The position numbers and the translations under genes were made by a program. This document shows, piece after piece, positions 22,528 to 30,770 of a stretch of 64,000 nucleotides of DNA. How positions within the stretch are numbered: position 1 is the first letter of the stretch; the number at the start of each line of letters is the position of its first letter. The notes below the pieces were generated by a model. The model was given only the letters and a program-made list of their open reading frames with translations. It ran no database searches and was not told the origin of the DNA. The DNA is from Streptomyces sp. NBC_01497 (GTDB lineage Bacteria; Actinomycetota; Actinomycetes; Streptomycetales; Streptomycetaceae), in contig NZ_CP109427.1 in the NCBI RefSeq assembly GCF_036250695.1, positions 5,828,001-5,892,000 on the forward strand, given 5' to 3'.

Positions 22528-24306
22528 TCAGAGGTCCGGCGCCTGCCAGGTCGTCGTGGTGCCCCTGCCCGAGCCGTCGTCGCGGGCGCCGTCGTCCTCC
22601 ACCAGCAGCCGCACCGCCGTCCGCCCGTCTGGCAGCCGGGTGCTCACGTCCACCTCGACCGTCACCGCCGTCACCCCGTTCCTGCGGTGCGCGGCCGCGA
22701 GCGCGCCGCGCAGCGCCGACAGCAGCGCCGCGTCCACGGGCTCGCGTACCGCCGACTCCACCGGGCCGAGGAACCGTACGGAGGGACGGAAGCCCAACAG
22801 GGCCGCCGCGCCGTCCGTCTCGCGCAGGACCCTGCCCCGCAGGCTCGTCGGCGCCTCGGCCGGCGGCTGCTGCAGCGCGAAGATGGCGGTGCGCACTTCC
22901 TGGATGGTCGAGTCGAGTTCGTCGGTGGCCCGGCCGAGGAGAGCCGCGGTCTCGCCCGCGCCGGCCCTGCGCCGGGTCGACTCCAGCATCATCTCGGTGG
23001 CGAACAGCCGCTGCACGACCAGGTCGTGCAGGTCGCGCGCGATCCGGTCGCGGTCCTCGAACACCGCGAGCCGCTCCCTGTCGTGCTGGGCGTCGGCGAG
23101 GACGAGCGCGAGCGCGGCCTGCGAGGCGAACTGCGAGGCCAGCAACCGGTCCACGGGCGTGTACGGGTGGCGGCCGCGGGACCTCGGCACGGTCAGCGTC
23201 CCGATCAGCCGGCCGCCGTGCTGCAGCGGCAGCATCATGCTCGGCCCGAACCGGCCACGGACCGGAGTCGTCATCCTCGGGTCGGTCGCCGAGTCCTCCA
23301 GGAACACCGCCTCGCCGCCGAGCAGTTGGGTGAGTACCGCCGAGCCCGGCAGGATCGTCGTGCCGACCATGCCGTCGGCGATCGCCGGATCGGCCGCGGA
23401 CGCCGCGACGATGCGCATCCCGCCCTCGGGCGTCGGCAGCAGTACGGCCCCGGCGTCCGCGTCGGCGAGTACGCGTGCCGATTCGGCCACCGTGGTCAGG
23501 GCGTCCTCGGCGGACTCACCGGTCAGCAACGCGGTGGTGACGGCCGCCGCGCCCTGGATCCACCGCTCGCGCTGGCGGGCCCTGCCGTATGTACGGGCGT
23601 TGCCGATCGCGATGCCGGCCTGGGCGGCGAGGGTGTGCAGCAGCACGATGTCGGACGGCGTGAAACCGTCTCCGTCTCCGTCCTCGTTCCCGCGGTCGTT
23701 ACCTCCGCGGTCCTCGTCCCCGCCCCGGGCCCTGTCGTCGCCCGCCGCGCCCTCGTGCGCGCTGTGCGCGTTGTGCGCGGCTTCCGTATCGCGCGCATCG
23801 CCGTCGTCGCCTTCGTCAGCTTCGTCAGGTCCGTCGGTTCCGTATGCCCGGCCGCCCCCGGTCGCCGCGGTGTCCCCGCTCGCGCGCTTCCCGCTCACGC
23901 GCAGAGTGCCGAACTCCTCGTCCACGACCCGCACCGGCACCTCGGCCCGCGCACCGCCGTCGTCCGTGCCGGCCGAGAACAGCTCGGTCAGTGGTGCGCT
24001 CTCCGGCTGTACGACGCCGAGTTCGCCGTACCGGGCGCCGACCAGTTCGACGGCCGCGTCCACGATGTGCTGGAGCGTGACACCGAGTTCGAGGTCGGTG
24101 CCGATGCCGAGCACCGATTCCAGCAGTACCGGCAGCCGGTCGCTGTACGCGGGGCCGGCACGCGTGGGCTCCGCCGCCTCGCCGCTCACCCCGTGGGTGC
24201 CGCGCCCACCCGGCTCACCGGAGGCCCCACCCGGTGTCCCCGGACCACCGGCCCCCTCGGCCGCGCCGGACGCCCCGGGTGCGGGATCCTCCTGGTGGCC
24301 TCGCAC
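22528..24306 (-). CDS. GAF-domain sensor kinase with degenerate catalytic domain
   Basis: 592 aa, GTG 24306. A Gly/Pro-rich leader is followed by a first GAF domain (about 55-235) interrupted at 137-212 by a Gly/Asp/His-rich insert. A second GAF domain (about 240-400) follows: DADAGAVLLPTPEGGMRIVAAS, SMMLPLQHGGRLIGTL. HisKA_3 is clear: FEDRDRIARDLHDLVVQRLF, with the phospho-His in ARDLHD. The ATPase domain is reduced: in the N box, ALRGALAAAHRRNG lacks the usual Asn, and after VEDDGARDDGSGRG the G2 motif and ATP lid are missing. It may be a weak kinase or only a sensor. No response regulator gene is adjacent. It starts 12 bp after the Mbl gene, so the two are likely cotranscribed. Confidence 0.8.
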   Translation of the reverse strand: MRGHQEDPAPGASGAAEGAGGPGTPGGASGEPGGRGTHGVSGEAAEPTRAGPAYSDRLPVLLESVLGIGTDLELGVTLQHIVDAAVELVGARYGELGVVQPESAPLTELFSAGTDDGGARAEVPVRVVDEEFGTLRVSGKRASGDTAATGGGRAYGTDGPDEADEGDDGDARDTEAAHNAHSAHEGAAGDDRARGGDEDRGGNDRGNEDGDGDGFTPSDIVLLHTLAAQAGIAIGNARTYGRARQRERWIQGAAAVTTALLTGESAEDALTTVAESARVLADADAGAVLLPTPEGGMRIVAASAADPAIADGMVGTTILPGSAVLTQLLGGEAVFLEDSATDPRMTTPVRGRFGPSMMLPLQHGGRLIGTLTVPRSRGRHPYTPVDRLLASQFASQAALALVLADAQHDRERLAVFEDRDRIARDLHDLVVQRLFATEMMLESTRRRAGAGETAALLGRATDELDSTIQEVRTAIFALQQPPAEAPTSLRGRVLRETDGAAALLGFRPSVRFLGPVESAVREPVDAALLSALRGALAAAHRRNGVTAVTVEVDVSTRLPDGRTAVRLLVEDDGARDDGSGRGTTTTWQAPDL

Positions 24307-24318
24307 GGCGGCGGGCGG

Positions 24319-25362
24319 TCAGTGGGCCTCGGCCAGCGGGTCCAGGACCAGCGGCTGGACCCTGCCCTCCAGCATGGTGCCCATGCCGAGGATGGTGCAC
24401 AGGTCGGGCCGATCCGCGATCGCGACCGGCATGCCGGTCGCCTCGCGCAGCATGGCGTCGAGGCCGGGCAGCAGCGCGCTGCCGCCGACCATCTTGATGC
24501 CCGTGTCGGCCAGGTCCGCCACCAGGTCGGGCGGGCACACGCGCAGGACCCGTCCGATGCCGTCCTTCACGGCGGTCAGCGGGGTGTAGATCGCCTCGCG
24601 CACCGCCGCCGTGTCCACCTTCACCGACCGTGCCACGCCCGTGGCGACGTCCCGGCCGTGGATCTCCATCGAGGTCGGGCCCTCCGCCGTCAGGCCGTCG
24701 CCGCTCAGCGCCAGCTGGATCGGGCGCACGGACTGGCTCGGCAGCACCAGTTCGTGGTGGTGGCGCAGGTGCTGGATGACGGCCTGGTCGATGGCGTTGC
24801 CGCCGACCGGGATGCGCTGCGCCGTGACGATCGAACCCAGCGAGAGGACGGCGACCTGAGTGGTCGCGGCACCGCACATGATGATCATCGTGGCGGTCGC
24901 GTCCTCGACGGGCAGGCCGCAGCCGACGGCGGCGGCGATCACCGTGTCCACCAGTTCCACCCGGCTCGCGCCCAGACCCACCAGCGTCTCGATCGCGGCG
25001 CGCTGGGCCAGCGGGTCGCTGTCGTGCGGGGTGGAGGCGGCGGCGCGCAGCCGGGGCTTGCGCCGCAGTTGGCGGCGCAGCTTGTCGCCGAGCAGATGGC
25101 GCAGCATGCGCTGGGCCATCTCGATGTCGATGACGGTGCCGCCGGTCACGGGCCGTACGACGCGGATGTAGTCGGGTGTACGGCCCGTCATCTGTTCGGC
25201 GAGCGTGCCGACGGCGATCAGCGATCCGGTACGGGTGTTGATGGCGGCACAGCTGGGCTCGTCGACGAGGAGACCGGCCCCCTTCACGAAGACCCGGGTC
25301 CGGGCGGCTCCCATGTCCACGGCGATGTGGCAGCGGCGCAGGTTCTCAAGACTGACGGTCAC
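24319..25362 (-). CDS. mbl: MreB/Mbl-type bacterial actin
   Basis: 347 aa, GTG 25362 with GGGAGATCC upstream. Actin-fold motifs: CHIAVDMGAARTRVFV (phosphate 1), VDEPSCAAIN, IAVGTLAEQMTGRTP, RPVTGGTVIDIEMAQRML (connect), MIIMCGAATTQVAVLSLG (phosphate 2), VPVGGNAIDQAVIQHL, and GIKMVGGSALLPGLDAML (adenosine). Streptomycetes carry several MreB relatives (MreB, Mbl and a third one). The absence of mreC/mreD/rodA here speaks against MreB proper, so Mbl is the better guess. Known members act in spore-wall integrity. The residues after VPVGGNAID include an unusual stretch, GLTAEGPTSMEIHGRD. Confidence 0.75.
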   Translation of the reverse strand: MTVSLENLRRCHIAVDMGAARTRVFVKGAGLLVDEPSCAAINTRTGSLIAVGTLAEQMTGRTPDYIRVVRPVTGGTVIDIEMAQRMLRHLLGDKLRRQLRRKPRLRAAASTPHDSDPLAQRAAIETLVGLGASRVELVDTVIAAAVGCGLPVEDATATMIIMCGAATTQVAVLSLGSIVTAQRIPVGGNAIDQAVIQHLRHHHELVLPSQSVRPIQLALSGDGLTAEGPTSMEIHGRDVATGVARSVKVDTAAVREAIYTPLTAVKDGIGRVLRVCPPDLVADLADTGIKMVGGSALLPGLDAMLREATGMPVAIADRPDLCTILGMGTMLEGRVQPLVLDPLAEAH

Positions 25363-25524
25363 GGCGGATCTCCCGAGCGGCAGGGACGGTCACCGGCGGC
25401 GCGGGCCCCGGTCGATACTAAAAGCCTGCTGCGCCACGGGCCCCGGCGCGCGCTGGGCTGGGCCGGTCGGCGTACCGCCCCGGGGCCGCCCCGGCCGCGG
25501 GCCCCGGGCCGTGGACCCCGGACG

Positions 25525-26217
25525 CTAGGCGGGCGCCCACCGCTGGAGGAGCCCCCAGGTGAACTCGGCGACGTACTCCGTTCGGTCGACCCTGTGCGTG
25601 TCCTCGGTGGACGGGCCCTCGCCCGCCGGGACGGGACCCGCACCGGAGCGGCCGGTGCGCGGGCGGCCCGCGTCCGTGCCCCCCGGTCCGGCCGGCGCGC
25701 GAAACGCGAGCCCGAACCGTGTCGGTGCCGTGCCCTCCAGGGGCCTGGCGGGCGGGAAGGCCCGCGCCAGTTCGTCCACGGTGCAGCCCCACGGCCGCAG
25801 GTCGGCAGCCGTCACCAGCGTGGGTCCCGGCGCACCGGGCGCCCGGACGAGCCACTCGTTCCACACGGCTCCGCCGGGCGCGACCATGATCTCGAAGCGC
25901 AGGCCGGGCCAGAGCGGTACGGGCCACTGGAGCGCGTCGCAGTCCAGATCACCCACTCTGCGGCGGAACGCGCGTTCCGGCTCGCCGAGCACGGACCGGT
26001 AGCGCGCGCGGGCCCCCCGGCCGCGCGCGGAGCGCACCATCGCCTGCCAACGGCGGTTTGCCTCGCGCAGGTCGGCACGGGAGGCGCCGAGCACGCGCCG
26101 GGCCTCGTCGACGAGGTCCGGCTGGTGATCGGCCATCCTGCGCAGCAGGACGAGCTGGAAGGCGCCCGGGCCGAACGCGCCCGGTGGACCGCTGCCTGGA
26201 GTGCTGCCCGACATCAT
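25525..26217 (-). CDS. Conserved hypothetical protein next to mbl
   Basis: 230 aa if ATG 26217 is used. ATGs at 26229, 26226 and 26214 are also possible, because a GGAG at 26231-26234 lies near all of them. Recognisable pieces: FQLVLLRRMADHQPDLVDEARRVLG, REANRRWQAMVRSARGRG, DLDCDALQWPVPLWPGLRFEIMV, VWNEWLVRA. A Gly/Pro/Arg-rich linker (about residues 180-205) precedes EYVAEFTWGLLQRWAPA. I do not recognise a family and see no membrane segment. The 160-bp gap to mbl leaves open whether they share a promoter. Confidence 0.65.
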   Translation of the reverse strand: MMSGSTPGSGPPGAFGPGAFQLVLLRRMADHQPDLVDEARRVLGASRADLREANRRWQAMVRSARGRGARARYRSVLGEPERAFRRRVGDLDCDALQWPVPLWPGLRFEIMVAPGGAVWNEWLVRAPGAPGPTLVTAADLRPWGCTVDELARAFPPARPLEGTAPTRFGLAFRAPAGPGGTDAGRPRTGRSGAGPVPAGEGPSTEDTHRVDRTEYVAEFTWGLLQRWAPA

Positions 26218-26314
26218 GGACGCCATCATCTCCAATCGGACAAGCCGGTACAGGACGCGGGGTTGTGCACAGGATCTCCACACGGGCGGCTGTCTGCGGA
26301 GTCATCGCGCCGCA

Positions 26315-26320
26315 TAACCT
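26315..26320 (+). promoter_or_regulatory. Possible -10 element of a (near-)leaderless promoter
   Basis: TAACCT, 9 nt before ATG 26330. The spacing is 2 nt longer than in the other cases, so a very short leader is possible. Confidence 0.4.
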
Positions 26321-26329
26321 GCGAGCGCC

Positions 26330-27433
26330 ATGGACTACTGCGATCAGTGCCGACGGCACCTCAACGGCGCATTGACCTGCGCCGGATGCGGCAGGTCCGC
26401 GGAGGAGCTGCGGTGGACCCCCAGCCCGGCGCGGGACTCGCGGCCCGCCGCACCACAGGAGCGGGGCGTCGGCGCCGCCGGTGCGAACGGAACGTACGGG
26501 CCGGACGACAGCGCGTCGCGGCAGCACGCCGACGAGGTCCCGGCCCGGCCCGCGGGCGCTGACCCCTCCCGTCGAGACGGTTACGCGCAAACGGCGGGCG
26601 ACCCCTACCGACCGGCTCAGGCGGATCGCACGACCTACGCGGACCGCGCGGGTCGGGCTGACTACGGCGACCCGGCGGATCACCGGGACCACGCGGACCA
26701 CCCGGACCAGGCAGATCACCCGGTTCACTCGGATCACGCGGATTCCCCGGACTCCCCGGACCACGCGGAGTACCCCGGCCCGGACGGCGAGGGCCGCCCC
26801 GGTGACACCGCGCCTGGCCCCGACGGGCCCGGGCGCACCGACCACCGTGCCGCCCGTCGCCGCCGCCCGGCCCCGCGCAGGGCCCGCAGCAAGCGCGGGC
26901 GCAGGGTTCTCATCGGCGTGCTGGGCGTCGTGCTCGCCGCGGGCGCACTCAGCCTCGCCCAGTTGGCACTCGACCCCGGGGGCGGTACCGGCGGCGGAGG
27001 CAGCGGTGTCTCGGACGACAGCACCGGTCTGGACTATGACGGCGACCCCGGGGCCACGGGCAGACCCGCCGTCCCCGGCTCCCCGGTGAACGACACCGGT
27101 ACGGGCGGCAGGCCCGGGGGAGCGACCACCGGCACGGCGGGCGCGGACCCCTCCGCGTCCGACGGCACGGGGAGCCCTGATCCCAGCGGCAGCCAGAGCG
27201 CGGACGCAAGTACGGCAGGGGCGTCCCCCGGCGACGGTGCCACGGCGGGCGGTACCGGTGGGACGAGTCCCACGGGCGGCCCGGTGACCGGTCCCGGCGA
27301 CCCGTCGGAGCCGGGCTCGACAGGACCCGGCGCACCCCCGGCCACCACGCCCGCGGCGCCGCCCCCGCCGGACGATCCCACTCCGTCGCCGACGCACAGC
27401 CACTGCCGGCCGATCCTGATCTGGTGCGCGTGA
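26330..27433 (+). CDS. Zinc-ribbon single-pass membrane protein with His/Asp-rich repeats
   Basis: 367 aa, ATG 26330. Cys4, Cys7, Cys17 and Cys20 (MDYCDQC and TCAGCGRS) form a small zinc ribbon. Residues about 60-165 are low-complexity, with repeated DHADHPD and DHRDHAD pieces. Around 185 there is a basic patch (ARRRRPAPRRARSKRGRR), then one transmembrane helix (VLIGVLGVVLAAGALSLAQLAL, about 192-213). The outside part is Gly/Ser/Thr/Pro-rich and ends in SHCRPILIWCA, a conserved-looking tail with two Cys. Likely topology is N-in, C-out. Its role is unknown; the neighbours (mbl, a sensor kinase) hint at morphology or wall assembly. Confidence 0.7.
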   Translation: MDYCDQCRRHLNGALTCAGCGRSAEELRWTPSPARDSRPAAPQERGVGAAGANGTYGPDDSASRQHADEVPARPAGADPSRRDGYAQTAGDPYRPAQADRTTYADRAGRADYGDPADHRDHADHPDQADHPVHSDHADSPDSPDHAEYPGPDGEGRPGDTAPGPDGPGRTDHRAARRRRPAPRRARSKRGRRVLIGVLGVVLAAGALSLAQLALDPGGGTGGGGSGVSDDSTGLDYDGDPGATGRPAVPGSPVNDTGTGGRPGGATTGTAGADPSASDGTGSPDPSGSQSADASTAGASPGDGATAGGTGGTSPTGGPVTGPGDPSEPGSTGPGAPPATTPAAPPPPDDPTPSPTHSHCRPILIWCA

Positions 27434-27521
27434 CGCCCGGCTCGCCGGGGCCCGGTCCGCGCTGACGCACAGGTCGCCGGGGCCCGGTCCCTGAGCCGCG
27501 GTCCGTAAAGGGGGTGGTGCC

Positions 27522-27968
27522 TCAGCCGCCGTCGGGGCCGTTCCCGGATCCGAGCATCCGCTGGAGCATGTCGCGCAGTGCCCGGCGCTCGGCGTCCGAC
27601 AGTTCGGCCAGTGGCTCGCGCGCGAAGTCGAGCGAGTCCCGCAGCAGGGCGGCCGTGGTGAGCCCGGTCGCGGTGGCCGCGGCGAGTTTGACCCTGCGGT
27701 CGGCCGGGTCCGGCCTGCGCTCGACCAGGCCGCGCGCCTCCAGTCGGTCGACGATGCCGGTCACGTTGGAGGGTTCGCATTTCAGCTTCTGCGCGATTTT
27801 GCGCATGGCCATGGGTTCGAGGGACAGCAGTCCCAGCAGCCGGGCCTGTGCGCCGGTGAGCGAGTGCTCCGCGGCGGCGTGCTCGTACTCCTCGTAGTAG
27901 CGGGCCACGACGGAGCCGATGAGCTGGACGACTTCGAGGGTGAGCGGGTCGGTTCTGGAGGTGGCCAT
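27522..27968 (-). CDS. MarR-family transcriptional regulator
   Basis: 148 aa. Typical MarR fold: LIGSVVARYYEEYEHAAAEH, SLTGAQARLLGLL, MAMRKIAQKLKCEPSNVTGIVDRLEARGLVERRPDPADRRVKL (helix-turn-helix and wing), then C-terminal dimer helices. A TACCCT box lies exactly 7 nt upstream of ATG 27968, so the mRNA is probably leaderless. It is divergent from the reductase at 28150 and probably controls it and itself. A Cys in the recognition helix (KLKCEPS) might respond to electrophiles, which would suit the redox enzyme, but this is inference. Confidence 0.88.
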   Translation of the reverse strand: MATSRTDPLTLEVVQLIGSVVARYYEEYEHAAAEHSLTGAQARLLGLLSLEPMAMRKIAQKLKCEPSNVTGIVDRLEARGLVERRPDPADRRVKLAAATATGLTTAALLRDSLDFAREPLAELSDAERRALRDMLQRMLGSGNGPDGG

Positions 27969-27975
27969 GGTCACC

Positions 27976-27981
27976 AGGGTA
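27976..27981 (-). promoter_or_regulatory. -10 element of a leaderless promoter
   Basis: On the minus strand TACCCT, 7 nt, ATG 27968. The AT-rich stretch just upstream (27985-28015, with CAATTGCTTGACAAC) stands out in this GC-rich DNA and probably holds the MarR operator and part of the divergent promoter. Confidence 0.55.
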
Positions 27982-28149
27982 CCCAATTGCTTGACAACAT
28001 GAAATATTAAGATGCAGGGTTGTTTCAGGTGATGAAGCTTCTGGCACCGGCCTCCGGTCCGGCGGCCTTCGGACTTCCCCCGCCTGAGGAATCCGCACGC
28101 AGCATCCGCACCGCACCCCACACGCACCCCTTCAGGAGGTACCCGGATC

Positions 28150-29166
<1,017 letters not shown>

Positions 29167-29252
29167 TCGTTTTCCCGGCCACTCACCTGGTTCCAGACCG
29201 CCGCGATCGCGGGAGCGACTCGCGGCGCACAAGCAGAACGGACACACTTCAC

Positions 29253-29681
29253 ATGTCGGTAGAGCAGATAGAGCCCCTGTACACGGCCGTCGCGACGGCG
29301 GAGAACGGCAGGGACGGCCGGGTCGCCTCGGACGACGGTCAGCTGGATGTCGTGGTCAACCCCCCGAAGAGCATGGGCGGCAACGGCGCGGGGACGAACC
29401 CCGAGCAGCTGTTCGCGGCCGGTTACAGCGCCTGTTTCCAGGGCGCGATGGGCGTGGTCGCCCGCCAGGAGAAGCTGGACATCAAGGGTTCGACGGTGAC
29501 CGCGAAGGTCTCCATCGGCAAGCTCGCGAGCGGCGGCTTCGGCCTCGCGGTCGAGCTCGTCGCGTCGGTGCCGGCGCTCGACGACGTCGCCACGAAGGAC
29601 CTGCTGGAGAAGGCGCACCAGGTGTGCCCGTACTCCAACGCGACGCGCGGCAACATCGAGGTGACGCTGTCCGCGGCCTGA
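29253..29681 (+). CDS. ohr: Organic hydroperoxide resistance protein Ohr
   Basis: 142 aa, ATG 29253. The two catalytic cysteines of Ohr are present: Cys61 in YSACFQGAM and Cys125 in AHQVCPYSNATRGN. Other family marks are TAVATAENGRDG, NPEQLFAAGYSACF and LASGGFGLAVEL. Ohr reduces organic peroxides using dihydrolipoyl protein partners. It is usually controlled by a cysteine-sensing OhrR. The best OhrR candidate here is at 44129-44644, 14.4 kb away, whereas the nearer MarR lacks the N-terminal sensor Cys. No strong ribosome site is visible. Confidence 0.93.
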   Translation: MSVEQIEPLYTAVATAENGRDGRVASDDGQLDVVVNPPKSMGGNGAGTNPEQLFAAGYSACFQGAMGVVARQEKLDIKGSTVTAKVSIGKLASGGFGLAVELVASVPALDDVATKDLLEKAHQVCPYSNATRGNIEVTLSAA

Positions 29682-29740
29682 TCGCCGCGACGGTGTGACG
29701 GCCCGGCCTTGAGCCGGGAGCACCACCAGGCCCGCCCCGC

Positions 29741-29746
29741 TAGGGT
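29741..29746 (+). promoter_or_regulatory. -10 element of a leaderless promoter
   Basis: TAGGGT, 7 nt, ATG 29754. No ribosome site in between. Confidence 0.6.
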
Positions 29747-29753
29747 TGCCCGC

Positions 29754-30626
29754 ATGGGTGATCTCGGGGCGGGTTTCCGCTTTCTGGTGAAGGGCCAGCG
29801 CTGGGTCGGGGAGCACGGCCGGTGGTTCGGGTTCGGCCTGCTGCCCGGTGCGGTGAGCCTGCTGGTGTACGCGGGGGCGCTCGTCGCCCTCGCCTGGGGC
29901 GGGGGCGACGCGGTGTCGTGGGCGACACCGTTCGCCGACGACTGGGCGTCGCCGTGGCAGGGGCTGTTCCGGGACGGGATGACGGTCCTGCTGTTCGCGC
30001 TCGGCCTCTTCCTCGCCGTCATCACCTTCACCGCTGTGACCCTCCTGATCGGCCAGCCCTTCTACGAGGCGCTGTCGGAGGCGGTCGAGCGGGCGGAGTC
30101 CGGCGACGGCGTGGTCCCCGAGTCGGGCCTGCCCTGGTGGCGCGAGATCCTCGTGTCCGTCAAGAACAGCCTGTACGTGCTGGTGCGGGTGGTGATCTGG
30201 GGTGTGGTGCTGTTCGCCCTCGGCTTCGTCCCGGTACTGGGCCAGACCGTGGTACCGGTCATCGGCTTCTGCGTCTCGGGGTTCTACCTGACCCAGGAAC
30301 TCACGGCGGTCGCCATGGAACGCCGACGTGTGGGCGCGCGCGAGCAGTTGGCGTGGCTCAAGGGCCGCCGCCTGATGGCGCTGGGTTTCGGTGTGCCGCT
30401 CACGCTGGCGTTCCTCGTACCCGTGGTGGCGATCTTCCTGATGCCGGGCGCGGTCGCGGGCGCGACGCTGATGGCCCGGGCCCGGGAGGAGGAATCCGCC
30501 GCCGGCCCTTCAGGAATTGCCGGCCCCGGTGCCCCCGCGGCCGGAGCGGCGGTGCCGCCCCCGGCGGGTGCCGCCCGTCCCGTCCCGGCACCCGCGCCGC
30601 CGTCCGGGCGCCCGGACGGCACGTAA
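29754..30626 (+). CDS. EI24/CysZ-like integral membrane protein
   Basis: 290 aa. Hydrophobic segments near residues 24-47 (FGFGLLPGAVSLLVYAGALVALAW), 76-103 (MTVLLFALGLFLAVITFTAVTLLI), 145-190 and 218-245 (LGFGVPLTLAFLVPVVAIFLMPG). The pattern LIGQPFYEALSEAVE after the second segment, and VLGQTVVPVIGFCVSGFYLTQEL, are typical of the EI24 domain that includes the sulfate transporter CysZ. The C-terminus is a Pro/Ala-rich tail. No cys genes are nearby, so a sulfate role is not assured. Confidence 0.8.
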   Translation: MGDLGAGFRFLVKGQRWVGEHGRWFGFGLLPGAVSLLVYAGALVALAWGGGDAVSWATPFADDWASPWQGLFRDGMTVLLFALGLFLAVITFTAVTLLIGQPFYEALSEAVERAESGDGVVPESGLPWWREILVSVKNSLYVLVRVVIWGVVLFALGFVPVLGQTVVPVIGFCVSGFYLTQELTAVAMERRRVGAREQLAWLKGRRLMALGFGVPLTLAFLVPVVAIFLMPGAVAGATLMARAREEESAAGPSGIAGPGAPAAGAAVPPPAGAARPVPAPAPPSGRPDGT

Positions 30627-30719
30627 CCGGGAAAGGCCCTGCCGGACCGGCGGGGCCACCGCCCGGGTGCTTCCGCAGGCGGGTACGGCCCGGGGCGCGC
30701 AAGGCTCCGCCCGGACGCG

Positions 30720-30760
30720 TACGGCCCCGGGGCGGCGTCAGGTTCCGCCCCGAGGCCGTA
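30720..30760. terminator. Hairpin between convergent EI24-like and GH3 genes
   Basis: TACGGCCCCGGGGCGG, 9-nt loop, CCGCCCCGAGGCCGTA: a 16-bp stem with one mismatch. It lies 94 bp after the EI24-like gene and 10 bp before the GH3 stop. A second, weaker copy of the same design lies at about 30684-30716. Confidence 0.65.
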
Positions 30761-30770
30761 CGGCCGGGTT

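Noticed and set aside
22687..26562. 1291-codon plus-strand frame
   Set aside because: It runs antisense to the sensor kinase, mbl and the unknown protein, all of which have good motifs. Length alone is not evidence at this GC content.
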